Below, one piece after another: positions 26,283 to 34,606 of a stretch of 64,000 bases of DNA (its first letter is position 1; each line of letters starts with the position of its first letter). The notes below the pieces were generated by a model. It was given only the letters and a program-made list of their open reading frames with translations, did not search any database and was not told the DNA's origin. Both the position numbers and the translations under genes were made by a program. The DNA comes from RYN-122 sp963761655 (lineage in GTDB: Bacteria > Actinomycetota > Actinomycetes > Mycobacteriales > SCTD01): assembly GCA_963761655.1 (NCBI GenBank), contig CAVXHI010000011.1, forward strand, positions 62,001 to 126,000, given 5' to 3'.

Positions 26283-27629
26283 TCAGACGATCTGGAGCCC
26301 GGCCTCGGCGGCGTTGCCGTACTCGTCGTCGACGTGCACGACGGGGTGGCCCGCTCGGTCGAGGATGCTGGCGGCGATGCTGGCGCGGAACCCGCTGGCG
26401 CAGTGGACCCAGACCTTGCCCTTGGGGACCTCGTGCATCCGCTCCACGAGCGCGTGCAGCGGGATGTGGGTCGACCCGGCGATCCGCCCGCCCTTGACCT
26501 CGTCGTCGCGACGGACGTCGAGGACCTGGGCGTCGGGGCTCGCGGCGACATCGGTGAACGTGGCGCGCTCGTAGGACCGCACGCGGGTGTCCTCGGCGAG
26601 GGTGTCGAGCTCGCCGACGGCCTGCCCGGCGAGGTGGTCGATGCCGATGCGGACGAGCTGGCGCTGGGCCTCGCGGATGTGCTCGGGGTCGTCGGCGATC
26701 AGGGTGATGGGGGCGCCCCACGGGATGACCCAGCCGGCGTAGGTGGAGAACTGCTTGCCGATGGCGATGCTGACGGTCCCCGCGAGGTGCCGGCCGGCGT
26801 AGGCGGCGCGGTCGCGCATGTCGACCACCCACTCGCCGGTGTGCAGGCGCGAGGCGAGCTCGGCCGGGTCCATCCCGCGCACCGGGGCCAGGTCCGGGAC
26901 GTCCGGACCCTGCGCGTTGAGCTCGCCCATGTGCGCGTAGTACGCCGGGTAGCCCGTCAGCCCGGCGACCAGCCGGTCGACGAACGCCTGCTCGTCGTCC
27001 TCGGTGAGCGCGTCGTTGCGGGTCTTCTCCAGCCCGATGCTGCTCTCGGTGCCGCCGGCAGCGCCGCCCGAGGAGCAGAAGGAGCCGAAGCCGTGCGTCG
27101 GGTAGAGCGCAGCGTCGTCCGGCAGCGTCGTCGCCAGCCGCCGGGCCGAGTGGAACTGCTTGCGCGTCAGCTCGTCGGTGCGGTCGCTGCCGAGCAGGTC
27201 CGTGCGACCGACGCTGCCGTACAGCAGGGAGCCGCCGCTGAAGACTGCCGGCGGGTCACCGCTGTGGTCTGTGACCACGTAGGTCAGGTGCGTGTCGGTG
27301 TGGCCCGGCGTCTCGACGACCTTCACGCTCATCGAACCGGCGGACAGGATGTCGCCGTCGTGCGCGGCGCAGCGCTCGAAGGCGACGTCCTCGCGACCCG
27401 CCACCACGTAGGTGGCGCTGCTGCGCCGTGCGAGCGCGTGCCCGCCAGTCACGTAGTCGTTGTGCAGGTGCGTCTCGAGGACGAGCCGGATCGGGACGCC
27501 GAGCTCGGCGACCAGCTTCTCGACCCGGTCGATGTCGCGCTGCGGGTCCACCACGACGGCGCAGGTGCCGTCGCTGACGACGTAGCTGCGGTCACCGAGG
27601 TCGGGGGTCTCGATCACGTCGACGCGCAC
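26283..27629 (-). CDS. MBL-fold persulfide dioxygenase fused to two rhodanese domains (CstB-like)
   Basis: 448 residues from GTG 27629. The N-terminal metallo-beta-lactamase domain has the iron-binding motif ETHLHNDYVTGGH, ETPGHTDTHL and YPTHGFGSFC, like ETHE1/CstB persulfide dioxygenases. The middle rhodanese-like domain (residues ~265-355) lacks a catalytic Cys. The C-terminal one (QVLDVRRDDEVKGGRIAGST) has the active loop VWVHCASGFRASIAAS. It converts glutathione- or CoA-type persulfide to sulfite and transfers sulfur. Of the sulfide-oxidation genes here it is the one with no damage. It is divergent from the GntR gene across the operator at 27678. Confidence 0.93.
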   Translation of the reverse strand: MRVDVIETPDLGDRSYVVSDGTCAVVVDPQRDIDRVEKLVAELGVPIRLVLETHLHNDYVTGGHALARRSSATYVVAGREDVAFERCAAHDGDILSAGSMSVKVVETPGHTDTHLTYVVTDHSGDPPAVFSGGSLLYGSVGRTDLLGSDRTDELTRKQFHSARRLATTLPDDAALYPTHGFGSFCSSGGAAGGTESSIGLEKTRNDALTEDDEQAFVDRLVAGLTGYPAYYAHMGELNAQGPDVPDLAPVRGMDPAELASRLHTGEWVVDMRDRAAYAGRHLAGTVSIAIGKQFSTYAGWVIPWGAPITLIADDPEHIREAQRQLVRIGIDHLAGQAVGELDTLAEDTRVRSYERATFTDVAASPDAQVLDVRRDDEVKGGRIAGSTHIPLHALVERMHEVPKGKVWVHCASGFRASIAASILDRAGHPVVHVDDEYGNAAEAGLQIV

Positions 27630-27677
27630 ACTGGCTCCAGGTGACTCGGCCGGCAGGTCCGCTTGTTCGGGCCACCG

Positions 27678-27691
27678 ATTGTCCGTACATT
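27678..27691. promoter_or_regulatory. GntR-type operator, site 3 (between MBL-rhodanese gene and gntR)
   Basis: ATTGTCCGTACATT, ending 6 bases before the regulator's GTG start and 48 bases upstream of the divergent MBL-rhodanese gene. Such a position would allow autorepression plus control of the divergent gene. Confidence 0.75.
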
Positions 27692-27697
27692 AGAGGG

Positions 27698-28477
27698 GTG
27701 AGCGTGACGAGGCAAGCCCTTCGACCCCTGGACCGCAGCACCGGCCCGCTGTGGGCGGCGCTGCTCGCCGACCTGCGGGCCCGGCTCGCGGCGGGCGAGT
27801 TCGTCGACGCCTTCCCGGGCGAGCTGGCCCTCGTGCAGGAGTACGCCGTCAGCCGGCACACCGTCCGCGAGGCCCTGCGGCACCTGCGCACCGAGGGCAC
27901 CGTGACCGCCGCCCGCGGCCGCAAGCCGCGCCTCGCCCCCGCGGAGGTCGAGCAGCAGCTCGGCGCGATGAGCAGCCTTTTCGCGGCCGTCGAGGGCACC
28001 GGCCTGGAGCAGCGCTCGGTCGTGCGGGCCCTCGACGTCCGGGCCGACGGCGTCATCGCCACCCGCATGATGCTCGAGGAGTCGACCCCCCTGGTGTACC
28101 TCGAGCGGCTGCGCCTCGCCGGTGACGAGCCGCTCGCGCTCGACCGCGTCTGGCTGCCCGCCGACGTCGCGCTGCCGCTGCTGTCGGTCGACTTCACCCA
28201 CACCGCCCTCTACGACCAGCTGCTGGTGCACTGCGGCCTGCGCCTGACCGGCGGCCGCGAGCAGGTCCGCGCGGTCGTGCCCAGCCGAGGGGAACGCGCG
28301 CTGCTGCACGTCCCGCCGGGCGTGGCGCTCCTGGCCGTCGAACGGACCGGGTGCCTGCACGGCCGGCCGCTCGAGCACCGCCACACGCTGGTGCGCGGCG
28401 ACAGGTTCGCCATCACCGCCGTGCTCGACGGCAAGCAGGTCGCGCTGTCCGCCGGCACCACCGGCTCCCGGCGCTGA
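27698..28477 (+). CDS. GntR-family regulator, HutC subfamily (UTRA domain)
   Basis: 259 residues from GTG 27698 (VSVTRQALRPLDRSTGP). Winged HTH: ALLADLRARLAAGEFVDAFP, LALVQEYAVSRHTVREALRH, LRTEGTVTAARGRKP. The C-terminal UTRA effector domain includes MLEESTPLVYLERLRLAGDE and PLALDRVWLPADVALPLL. HutC-type operators are NTGTNTANACAN-like palindromes, comparable to the TGTCCGKACA sites near four genes here. Likely a repressor of the sulfur genes. The effector is unknown and might be a persulfide or a related thiol metabolite. Confidence 0.93.
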   Translation: MSVTRQALRPLDRSTGPLWAALLADLRARLAAGEFVDAFPGELALVQEYAVSRHTVREALRHLRTEGTVTAARGRKPRLAPAEVEQQLGAMSSLFAAVEGTGLEQRSVVRALDVRADGVIATRMMLEESTPLVYLERLRLAGDEPLALDRVWLPADVALPLLSVDFTHTALYDQLLVHCGLRLTGGREQVRAVVPSRGERALLHVPPGVALLAVERTGCLHGRPLEHRHTLVRGDRFAITAVLDGKQVALSAGTTGSRR

Positions 28478-28542
28478 CACGACTCGCCCACGACTCGCCC
28501 CACGACCCGCCCGGCTCGACCCGACCGCACCAGGAGACGACC

Positions 28543-28739
28543 GTGGACCAGCCCGACCCGCAGGTGGACGAGATCGACGTGCAGCAGGCAGCTGCCCGCA
28601 GCCAGGACGCGCTGCTGCTCGACGTGCGCGAGGACGACGAGTGGTCCGCCGGGCACGCGCCGCAGGCCCAGCACCAGCCGCGCAGCAGGCCGGTCTGCCG
28701 ATGACCAGCGCTGACGGCTCCGCCCTGCAGGTCCTGTAG
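28543..28739 (+). pseudogene. Remnant of a single-domain rhodanese gene with internal deletion
   Basis: GTG 28543 has a good GGAGA site. It encodes a rhodanese N-terminus (LLLDVREDDEWSAGHAPQAQ), then jumps to PRSRPVCR and stops at 28704. In another frame the following bases read TSADGSALQVL and end at 28739, like the usual C-terminus of this family. The middle, including most of the catalytic CRSG loop, is missing. So an internal deletion of roughly 40-50 codons has removed the active site. Confidence 0.62.
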
Positions 28740-28742
28740 CCC

Positions 28743-29366
28743 GTGGGGCTCTGGTCACGACAGGTCGTCCCGCACCTGGTCGACAAGGCCCTGGGCAGCC
28801 GCCAGCACGACCGGCTCCGGCAGCAGACCTGCGCCGGCCTGCGCGGCGACGTCCTGGAGCTCGGCTTCGGCTCCGGCCGCAACACGCCCCACTACCCCGC
28901 CGCCGTCCGGTCCGTCACGGCGATCGAGCCCTCCGACCTCGCCTGGCGGCTGTCGGCCGAGCGCCGCCACGCGAGCACCGCGCCCGTGGCCCGAGCCGGC
29001 CTGGACGGCCAGGCCCTGCCGCTGCCCGACGACAGCGTCGACAGCGCGCTGTCGACATGGACGCTCTGCACGATCCCGGAGCCGGTCGCGGCGCTCCGCG
29101 AGGTCGTCCGGGTCCTGCGCCCCGGCGGTGCGCTCCACTTCGTCGAGCACGGCGCGGCACCCGATCCGGGGGTCCTGCGCTGGCAGCGACGGCTCGACCC
29201 GGTCCAGCGGCGGGTCGCCGCTGGCTGCCACCTGAGCCGGCCCGTCGACGACCTGCTCGCGCAGGCCGGACTGCAGGTGGTCGAGCTGCACCGCGAGTAC
29301 GCCCGAGGCGAGCCGCGTGTCGTCGGCAGCCTCTACCGGGGCGTCGCCCGGCCGACGCCGACCTGA
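28743..29366 (+). CDS. Class I SAM-dependent methyltransferase (METTL7/UbiE-like)
   Basis: 207 residues from GTG 28743. SAM motif I is VLELGFGSGRNTPHYP, motif II acidic loop VTAIEPSDLAWRLSAERR, then ALPLPDDSVDSALSTWTLCT, and motif III VLRPGGALHFVEHG. Similarity of layout (ELGFGSG..., STWTLCTI, FVEHG) is to the METTL7 group, whose human members methylate thiols including hydrogen sulfide. Its place inside a sulfide-oxidation region makes a thiol or sulfide substrate plausible, but this is inference. Ubiquinone/menaquinone-type methylation cannot be excluded. Confidence 0.9.
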   Translation: MGLWSRQVVPHLVDKALGSRQHDRLRQQTCAGLRGDVLELGFGSGRNTPHYPAAVRSVTAIEPSDLAWRLSAERRHASTAPVARAGLDGQALPLPDDSVDSALSTWTLCTIPEPVAALREVVRVLRPGGALHFVEHGAAPDPGVLRWQRRLDPVQRRVAAGCHLSRPVDDLLAQAGLQVVELHREYARGEPRVVGSLYRGVARPTPT

Positions 29367-29445
29367 CGACGACCGCCGGGACGAGCCTCGACGCAACGCT
29401 GCTGCCCCTCGGTCTGCCGGGACCCCTCTCTTGTCTCTGGACGGC

Positions 29446-29459
29446 AATGTCCGTACATT
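29446..29459. promoter_or_regulatory. GntR-type operator, site 4 (upstream of tauE)
   Basis: AATGTCCGTACATT, half-sites AATGT/ACATT in perfect inverted symmetry, 65 bases upstream of the TauE gene start. It shares the core TGTCCGTACATT with the site in front of the GntR gene. Confidence 0.75.
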
Positions 29460-29524
29460 GTGGAGGTGACCTCCTCCCCGGCTCGTCCCACCCGTCGACG
29501 GGTCGATGCGGTCAGGGGCACGAC

Positions 29525-30382
29525 GTGACGCTCGCCGTGGCGGTCGCCGTCGGCCTCGCCATCGGCCTGCTGCTGGGCTCGCTCGGTGGCGGAGGGTCCA
29601 TCCTCACCGTGCCGGCGCTCGTCTACCTGCTCGGGCAGAGCGCCCAGGAGGCGACAGCCACCAGCCTGGTCATCGTCGGGCTCACCGCAGCCGTCGCCTC
29701 GGTCGGACACGCCCGCTCCGGGCACACACGGTGGACCTCCGGCGCGCTGCTCGCGGCCGCAGGTGTCCCCGCCAGCGTCCTCGGGAGCACGCTGAACGCC
29801 AGCGTCGACGGCAACGTCGTCCTGCTCGCCTTCAGCGGGCTCGTGCTGCTCGCCGCAGCAGGCATGCTCGCCCGGTCGCCGCAGCCGGTCCAGGACGAGA
29901 CCGGTCCAGAGACCACCGAGGCCGTCAAGGGGCGGACCGACCGCGGTGGCGGCGCGACCGCCACCCGCACCCGTCCCGCCCCTGTGCAGGCGCGCGTCGT
30001 CGGACAGCGCCGGTGGCTGCGCGTCCTGCTCGCCGGACTGCTGATCGGGGCGCTGACGGGCTTCTTCGGCGTGGGTGGCGGCTTCGTGATCGTGCCCGTC
30101 CTGGTGGTCGCTCTGCGCTTCCCGATGCCCGACGCCGTCGGGACGTCGCTCGTCGTCATCGCGGTCAACAGCGCGGTGGCCCTCGCGGCGCGCAGCAGCG
30201 CCGGCCTCGACCTGGACCCGGCGGTCGTCGTGCCCTTCACCGCCGCAGCCATCGCCGCCTCGCTCGTGGGCAAGCGCGGGGCCGACCGGCTGTCCGGGAC
30301 CTCCCTGACCAGGTCCTTCGGCGGCCTGCTGGTGCTCGTCGCGATCTACGTCGGCACCCGTGCCGTGCTCGGGCTCACCTGA
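29525..30382 (+). CDS. TauE/SafE-family sulfite/organosulfonate transporter
   Basis: 285 residues from GTG 29525 with AGGGG upstream. Two internally homologous halves carry the family pattern: GLLLGSLGGGGSILTVPALV near the N-terminus and ALTGFFGVGGGFVIVPVLVV after a ~60-residue Gln/Arg/Thr-rich loop; about eight membrane helices. TauE/SafE proteins export sulfite or sulfoacetate. Next to persulfide dioxygenase, which makes sulfite, export of sulfite is the likely job. Controlled, by sequence, through the operator at 29446. Confidence 0.93.
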   Translation: MTLAVAVAVGLAIGLLLGSLGGGGSILTVPALVYLLGQSAQEATATSLVIVGLTAAVASVGHARSGHTRWTSGALLAAAGVPASVLGSTLNASVDGNVVLLAFSGLVLLAAAGMLARSPQPVQDETGPETTEAVKGRTDRGGGATATRTRPAPVQARVVGQRRWLRVLLAGLLIGALTGFFGVGGGFVIVPVLVVALRFPMPDAVGTSLVVIAVNSAVALAARSSAGLDLDPAVVVPFTAAAIAASLVGKRGADRLSGTSLTRSFGGLLVLVAIYVGTRAVLGLT

Positions 30383-30448
30383 CCCGCCGACAGGACGTCC
30401 GCAGCCGACCGCTCGACCCGTGCAGCTCACCATCCAGAGGACCCGGAC

Positions 30449-30991
30449 ATGCCGACCCAGCAGGCGAACGACCATCAGCGCACGACGAGCCCACAACGAG
30501 CGCCGGGCGTGCTCCGTGCTGCCGTCCTCGTCGCCGGAGCCCTCGTCGTCCTGGTCCTCGTCAAGGCGGCCGGGCTGCCGTTCTACTGGGTCCCGTCCCT
30601 GCTCGGCGCCACCTACCTGCTGGCGGCGACCGCCGGCAGGTCCCGCGGACCGCTGTGGGCGCCGGGCTGGGTGCTGCTCGTGGTCGGGCTGACCGAAGCG
30701 CTGTGGTTCCGCGACGGCAGGCCGGCCGAGAGCTTCCAGCTGGCCCAGCTCACCCTGCTCGCGGCCGGCACCGGTGCCCTGCTGGCCGCGCTGATGCGCA
30801 CCGTCGGCGTGCACGTGACGACGACCAGCCTCGCGCTGTCCGTCCTGCTGACCGGGGCCTTCAACCTCGCCCAGCAGCAGGAGCTGTCCGGCGTCGCCGG
30901 CAACGCCTGGCTGTACGCCGGACTCCTCGCCGCGTTCGGGCTCGTCGAGCTGGGCCGGGCACTACGACCCAGCACGGCCTCGGCGGCATGA
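30449..30991 (+). CDS. Polytopic membrane protein of unknown function
   Basis: 180 residues with five or six membrane helices (for instance VLRAAVLVAGALVVLVLVKA, WVLLVVGLTEALW, LAGLLAAFGLVELG-like C-terminus). The N-terminal 20 residues are polar. No family recognised. It follows tauE by 66 bases on the same strand and may be co-transcribed with it. Confidence 0.68.
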   Translation: MPTQQANDHQRTTSPQRAPGVLRAAVLVAGALVVLVLVKAAGLPFYWVPSLLGATYLLAATAGRSRGPLWAPGWVLLVVGLTEALWFRDGRPAESFQLAQLTLLAAGTGALLAALMRTVGVHVTTTSLALSVLLTGAFNLAQQQELSGVAGNAWLYAGLLAAFGLVELGRALRPSTASAA

Positions 30992-31049
30992 CCCGCTTCC
31001 GCGGCCCGCGCCCGGCATGCGCGTCCTCCGGCCTGGACAGGAGCGGGAC

Positions 31050-31385
31050 ATGAGAGCAACGGTCCAAGTCGTCCCGGACTGCCCCCACACGGACGCGGCC
31101 CGAACCCTGCTGCAGGAGGCCCTCATCGAGGCCGACCTCGGCACTGACGCCGTGGCCGTGCAGGTCGTGACCGACGAGAAGGAGGCGCAGCGGCTGGGCT
31201 TCACCGGCAGCCCGACGTTCCTGCTCGACGGACGCGACCTGCTCGCCGTCCACGATGCGCCCTGCGGCGTGTCCTGCCGGCTGTACCCGACCGCAGGCGG
31301 CCTGCAGCCGCTGCCCGAACCGGCTGTGCTCCTCGCAGCGCTCCGCGCCAGCGACGCCAGCCGTCCGCAGCCGGCCGGCCGATGA
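31050..31385 (+). CDS. Thioredoxin-fold protein (alkylmercury-lyase-associated type)
   Basis: 111 residues from ATG 31050 with AGGAG 6 bases upstream. The thioredoxin-like fold shows as TVQVVPDCPHTDAARTLLQE, VAVQVVTDEKEAQRLGFTGS and PTFLLDGRDLL (cis-Pro). The first Cys is single (PDCPH), and a CGVSC pair lies further on. Such small proteins are often annotated as thioredoxin-family or DF-family. The stop overlaps the next gene's ATG. Role probably in thiol redox; partner unknown. Confidence 0.76.
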   Translation: MRATVQVVPDCPHTDAARTLLQEALIEADLGTDAVAVQVVTDEKEAQRLGFTGSPTFLLDGRDLLAVHDAPCGVSCRLYPTAGGLQPLPEPAVLLAALRASDASRPQPAGR

Positions 31386-32965
31386 CGGGCCCCGAGCAGA
31401 GCGGTCGGCAGGACGCGCCCGTCGTCGTCGTCGGCGGCGGCCACAACGGCCTCGTTGCCGCGTGCTACCTCGCCAAAGCCGGCCGGCAGGTCCTCGTGCT
31501 GGAGGCCGGCGACAAGCTCGGGGGAGGCTCGCGCACCGACGAGACGCTGCCCGGAGGCCGCTTCAACACGCACTCCGCCGCTCACAACATCATCAACATG
31601 ACGTCGATCCCGGACGAGCTCGACCTCGCTGGCGCCGGCCTCGAGTACCTCCCGATGGAACCGTTCGCCACCGGCTTCTTCCGCGACGGACGCATCGTGC
31701 GCTTCCACCGCGACATCGACGCGACCGTCGCGTCCATCGCCGAGCACGACCGCGCCGACGCCGACGCCTACGCCGCCTTCATGCGCAAGGCCGTGCCGCT
31801 GGTCAAGACCGCCGTCACCGGCCTGGAGAGCGGCAGCAGCGCAGGCGGCGTGGGCAAGGCGATCACGAAGAAGCTCTGGCCGCTGCTGCAGGGACTGGCC
31901 CGCAACGGCGGACCGATCGGGCTCGCCCACGACCTCGTCACGCCCTACGGGGCGCTCCTGGAGACCGCGCTGCGCTCCGACCTCACCCGGGCGCCGGTGT
32001 CGGCGTTCGCCAGCCACTCCTCCGCCGGCCCGCACCAGCCCGGCGGCGCGTTCTTCGTCTACTGGCAGGCCGCCTACCACCTGTTCGGGCAGTGGCACCC
32101 CCGCGGCGGCAGCCAGGCCCTCACCGACGCCCTCGAGCGCCGCCTGACCGGCTGGGGCGGACAGACCCGCACCGGCGCGGCCGTCGCCCGCATCGACGCC
32201 TCCGGCGGTCGCGCCCGCGCCGTCGTGCTGGAGGACGGCGAGCGGATCGAGGCCAGCGCGGTCATCACCGCCGTCGACGTCCAGACGGCACTGCTGGACC
32301 TGCTCGACCCTCCGCTGTCCGGCCCGCCGGCCGCTGAGCTCGCCGCCGCCCATCGCGGCAACGCCGTGCAGCTCGTCGTCCACCTGCTCACCGACAAGCT
32401 CCCGCCGTACCCCGGCGCACGGCCCGGTGACTGGAACGGGCTGCAGAGCCACGTCGACACCATGGAGCAGCTGCGCCGCGGGTTCCTGTCCGCCGAGGCC
32501 CACCGGCTGCCCGACCCGCCGCCGACGTACTGCTTCACCCCCAGCGTCTACGACGACAGCCTCGCCCCACCCGGACAGCACACCGTCTACCTCGCCTGCC
32601 CCAGCGCCCCCTTCGAGGTCGACGGCGGCTGGCCCGACCAGGCCGAGGGCTTCGCCGACGCGATGGTCGAGCAGGTCGAGCAGCACGCACCCGGGTTCCG
32701 CGACAGCATCCTCGCCCGCACCGTCCGGACGCCACCGCTGATGGCCGAGGAGCTGCGCTGGCCCGGCGCCCACCCCATGTACCTCGACATCAGCCTCGAC
32801 CAGCTCGCGTTCCTGCGCCCAACCCGGCGCCTGGCCGGTCACACCGTGCCGGGCGTGCAGCGCCTGTTCACGTGCGGCGCCTCCACCGCTCCTGTCGGCG
32901 GGATCTCCGGCAGCAGCGGCAAGGCCGCGGCTCTCAAGGCGCTGAAGGCGCTCGCTCAGGCGTGA
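31382..32965 (+). CDS. FAD-dependent oxidoreductase, phytoene dehydrogenase-like
   Basis: 527 residues, ATG inside the upstream stop (ATGA). The dinucleotide-binding motif is VVVVGGGHNGLVAACYLAKA, followed by VLVLEAGDKLGGGSRTDETL. The C-terminal FAD-contact motif is LFTCGASTAPVGGISGSSGK. This belongs to the large CrtI/amine-oxidase-like NAD(P)/FAD family often called phytoene dehydrogenase or pyridine nucleotide-disulfide oxidoreductase domain 2 proteins. No carotenoid genes are nearby, so the substrate is open. Confidence 0.9.
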   Translation: MTGPEQSGRQDAPVVVVGGGHNGLVAACYLAKAGRQVLVLEAGDKLGGGSRTDETLPGGRFNTHSAAHNIINMTSIPDELDLAGAGLEYLPMEPFATGFFRDGRIVRFHRDIDATVASIAEHDRADADAYAAFMRKAVPLVKTAVTGLESGSSAGGVGKAITKKLWPLLQGLARNGGPIGLAHDLVTPYGALLETALRSDLTRAPVSAFASHSSAGPHQPGGAFFVYWQAAYHLFGQWHPRGGSQALTDALERRLTGWGGQTRTGAAVARIDASGGRARAVVLEDGERIEASAVITAVDVQTALLDLLDPPLSGPPAAELAAAHRGNAVQLVVHLLTDKLPPYPGARPGDWNGLQSHVDTMEQLRRGFLSAEAHRLPDPPPTYCFTPSVYDDSLAPPGQHTVYLACPSAPFEVDGGWPDQAEGFADAMVEQVEQHAPGFRDSILARTVRTPPLMAEELRWPGAHPMYLDISLDQLAFLRPTRRLAGHTVPGVQRLFTCGASTAPVGGISGSSGKAAALKALKALAQA

Positions 32966-33294
32966 GGCTGACCACGAGCCGCTTCCCGCTCGACGGCCCC
33001 GAGTACGCCACCACCGCGCTGGCCACCGTCGTCTCCAGCGCGGGCTACCTCAGAGGCGGGCTGCCCTACCGCTCCCGGGGGGTCCTCGGTGACCTCGTCG
33101 GCTTCCTCGTGCTGGCCGCGATCGGTGTCGCAAGGGGAGAACGAGTGCGGCACGAGGCGCTGGCCTGCCTCACGGGGATCGGCATCGTGCTGCTCCTCGA
33201 CCTGCAGTGGCCGCTTCGGTTCGCCGAGCCGTTCTGGTGGAGCGCCTTCCTCGGGGGTTGCTGGCGGACCTGGCACTGCGACGGACGCGGCTGA
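32962..33294 (+). CDS. Small membrane protein coupled to the FAD oxidoreductase
   Basis: 110 residues from GTG 32962, overlapping the oxidoreductase stop. Two or three hydrophobic segments (LGDLVGFLVLAAIGVARGE, ACLTGIGIVLLLDLQWPL, WWSAFLGGCW). No family recognised. Tight overlap suggests co-expression and perhaps a membrane partner for the flavoprotein. Confidence 0.6.
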   Translation: MRLTTSRFPLDGPEYATTALATVVSSAGYLRGGLPYRSRGVLGDLVGFLVLAAIGVARGERVRHEALACLTGIGIVLLLDLQWPLRFAEPFWWSAFLGGCWRTWHCDGRG

Positions 33295-33730
33295 CCCTGC
33301 AGAACTGAACCACCGGCACCACGAGTGCTTGTCCGGGCCCGGTGAAGAAGACTGGGAGGATCAGCGCGGCCGGCCGGAGCGGAGCGGCCGGGACTCTGGC
33401 TCAGACCGCGCCGCGCAGTGGTGCTCGCACCCGCCAGGGTGTGCTCATCAAGATCGCCTCCACGTGCCGCGGCATCGGGCCGCCAGCACAGCCCCACCGG
33501 CCGCCAGCACGCACGCCTCAGAGGTGCCGCTCTGAGCAGTGGGTCGTGTCGACAAGATCGTGACCCCACCCAGCTAGTCGGGCCGTGGTCGCGGTGCTGG
33601 CGCTGGAGTCCGCTCCCGTAGACCCGCGCCTGTAGTTGGCACCCCACGAGAAGGGTGGCCGAGGTGCTAGGTCTGCCCTCTGCGGGGGAGCTGACCCACG
33701 CTGCCGCGGGCAGGCGTCGCAGCGCGGCAC
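33295..33730. other. Gene-free region with one dispersed hairpin repeat
   Basis: 436 bases between the membrane-protein gene (+) and the end of the minus-strand small-gene operon. It contains the repeat at 33421-33450. No open frame here is protein-like. Confidence 0.5.
33421..33450 (+). repeat. Dispersed hairpin repeat, copy A
   Basis: GTGCTCGCACCCGCCAGGGT then GTGCTCATCA. It forms an imperfect hairpin and shares the 17-base core GTGMKCKCACCCGCCAG with copies B, C and F. Confidence 0.8.
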
Positions 33731-33879
33731 CTACTCGTCGTCGTCCCGCAGCCCTGCCTGCAAGAGCGAGGTGCGGTAATCCTCCAGCATGCTGACCGCT
33801 TGGCCTCGTTGGCGTGGTCTAAGCCGGCGCTCAGCAGCCACAGGTGGCAGGGGGAGGTGAACGCCCCTGGATCCCTCAC
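33731..33879 (-). CDS. Last small gene of the coupled operon, apparently frame-broken
   Basis: GTG 33879 overlaps the upstream stop (GTGA). It begins RDPGAFTSPCHLWLLSAGLD, HANEAK. In that frame it would run to 33667 with Arg/Cys-rich, non-protein-like sequence. One base over, the same DNA ends cleanly as AVSMLEDYRTSLLQAGLRDD and DE stop at 33731. I read it as a ~49-residue protein with a one-base indel around 33795. No family. Confidence 0.35.
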
Positions 33880-34172
33880 GGCTGCACCTCGGGGTCCGTG
33901 TCCAGCCGCTCGAGCAGCCACGGGTGATGCAGGGCGCCGACTCGGCCCACAAACGACGGGTCGGTAGCCAGACGACGGGCGACCGCACGGGCTGCGTCAA
34001 GGTCGGCGGACAGACGCTCGAGCCTCTTCCAGACGCTTCGCTCGGCCGCGTACTCGGATCGCTGCTGATGCCACATCTCGGTGCCGTGGACGGCCTCGTG
34101 GACCTGACGGACCCCGCAGTCGCACTCAAGCTCGACGCGGCCGAGGCGGAACGCGTGCTCGTGTTCGATCAC
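33876..34172 (-). CDS. Small operon protein, 98 residues
   Basis: GTG 34172 overlaps the previous stop (GTGA) and follows GAGGA. Sequence is helical and charged: ECDCGVRQVHEAVHGTEMWH, ERSVWKRLERLSADLDAARA, VARRLATDPSFVGRVGALHH, ending DPEVQP. A CxC pair and several His could bind metal. No family recognised. Size and coupling resemble phage or conjugative-element accessory genes. Confidence 0.65.
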   Translation of the reverse strand: MIEHEHAFRLGRVELECDCGVRQVHEAVHGTEMWHQQRSEYAAERSVWKRLERLSADLDAARAVARRLATDPSFVGRVGALHHPWLLERLDTDPEVQP

Positions 34173-34606
34173 GGCTGCTCGTCCTCGAGCACCCAGATCC
34201 AACCCCACCTGCAGAGCTCATCCGCGGACAGGCCCTCATTTCGCTGAAGGCCGACCCAGAGCCAGCGGGCGGCACGTCGAGCGTCGTCACGTTGGGCCAC
34301 CAGCTCATCGCGGCCCTCACAGCCCGCTATCGCGATGCCCAGCAGGTCGGTGATGACCTCAGCGCTCGGGTACTCGTCGTGCAGCGCGCCGCGACGAAGC
34401 CACCTCTGAACGGCAGCGACTGCTGGGGCGTCGTCGATGTTCGGTGTCCGCGGGTGCTCAGCGTCCGACGGCACCCACCCCGCCTCAGCCTGACCGTGAA
34501 CAGCTGCCGTCACCTCGGGCAACGGCGCTGGCTGGTCGCCGTAGAACTCGTCGTGCTGCTGGCGCAGCTTCTCCTCGTCCGGCGGCACCTGCCCCATCCC
34601 GCTCAC
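34169..34606 (-). CDS. Small operon protein, 145 residues
   Basis: GTG 34606 overlaps the preceding stop. The protein is acidic and helical: VPPDEEKLRQQHDEFYGDQP, DAPAVAAVQRWLRRGALHDE, YPSAEVITDLLGIAIAGCEG, RDDARRAARWLWVGLQRNEG, WGWIWVLEDEQP. No family recognised. The composition is clearly coding, and it lies mid-operon with 4-base overlaps on both sides. Confidence 0.75.
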   Translation of the reverse strand: MSGMGQVPPDEEKLRQQHDEFYGDQPAPLPEVTAAVHGQAEAGWVPSDAEHPRTPNIDDAPAVAAVQRWLRRGALHDEYPSAEVITDLLGIAIAGCEGRDELVAQRDDARRAARWLWVGLQRNEGLSADELCRWGWIWVLEDEQP

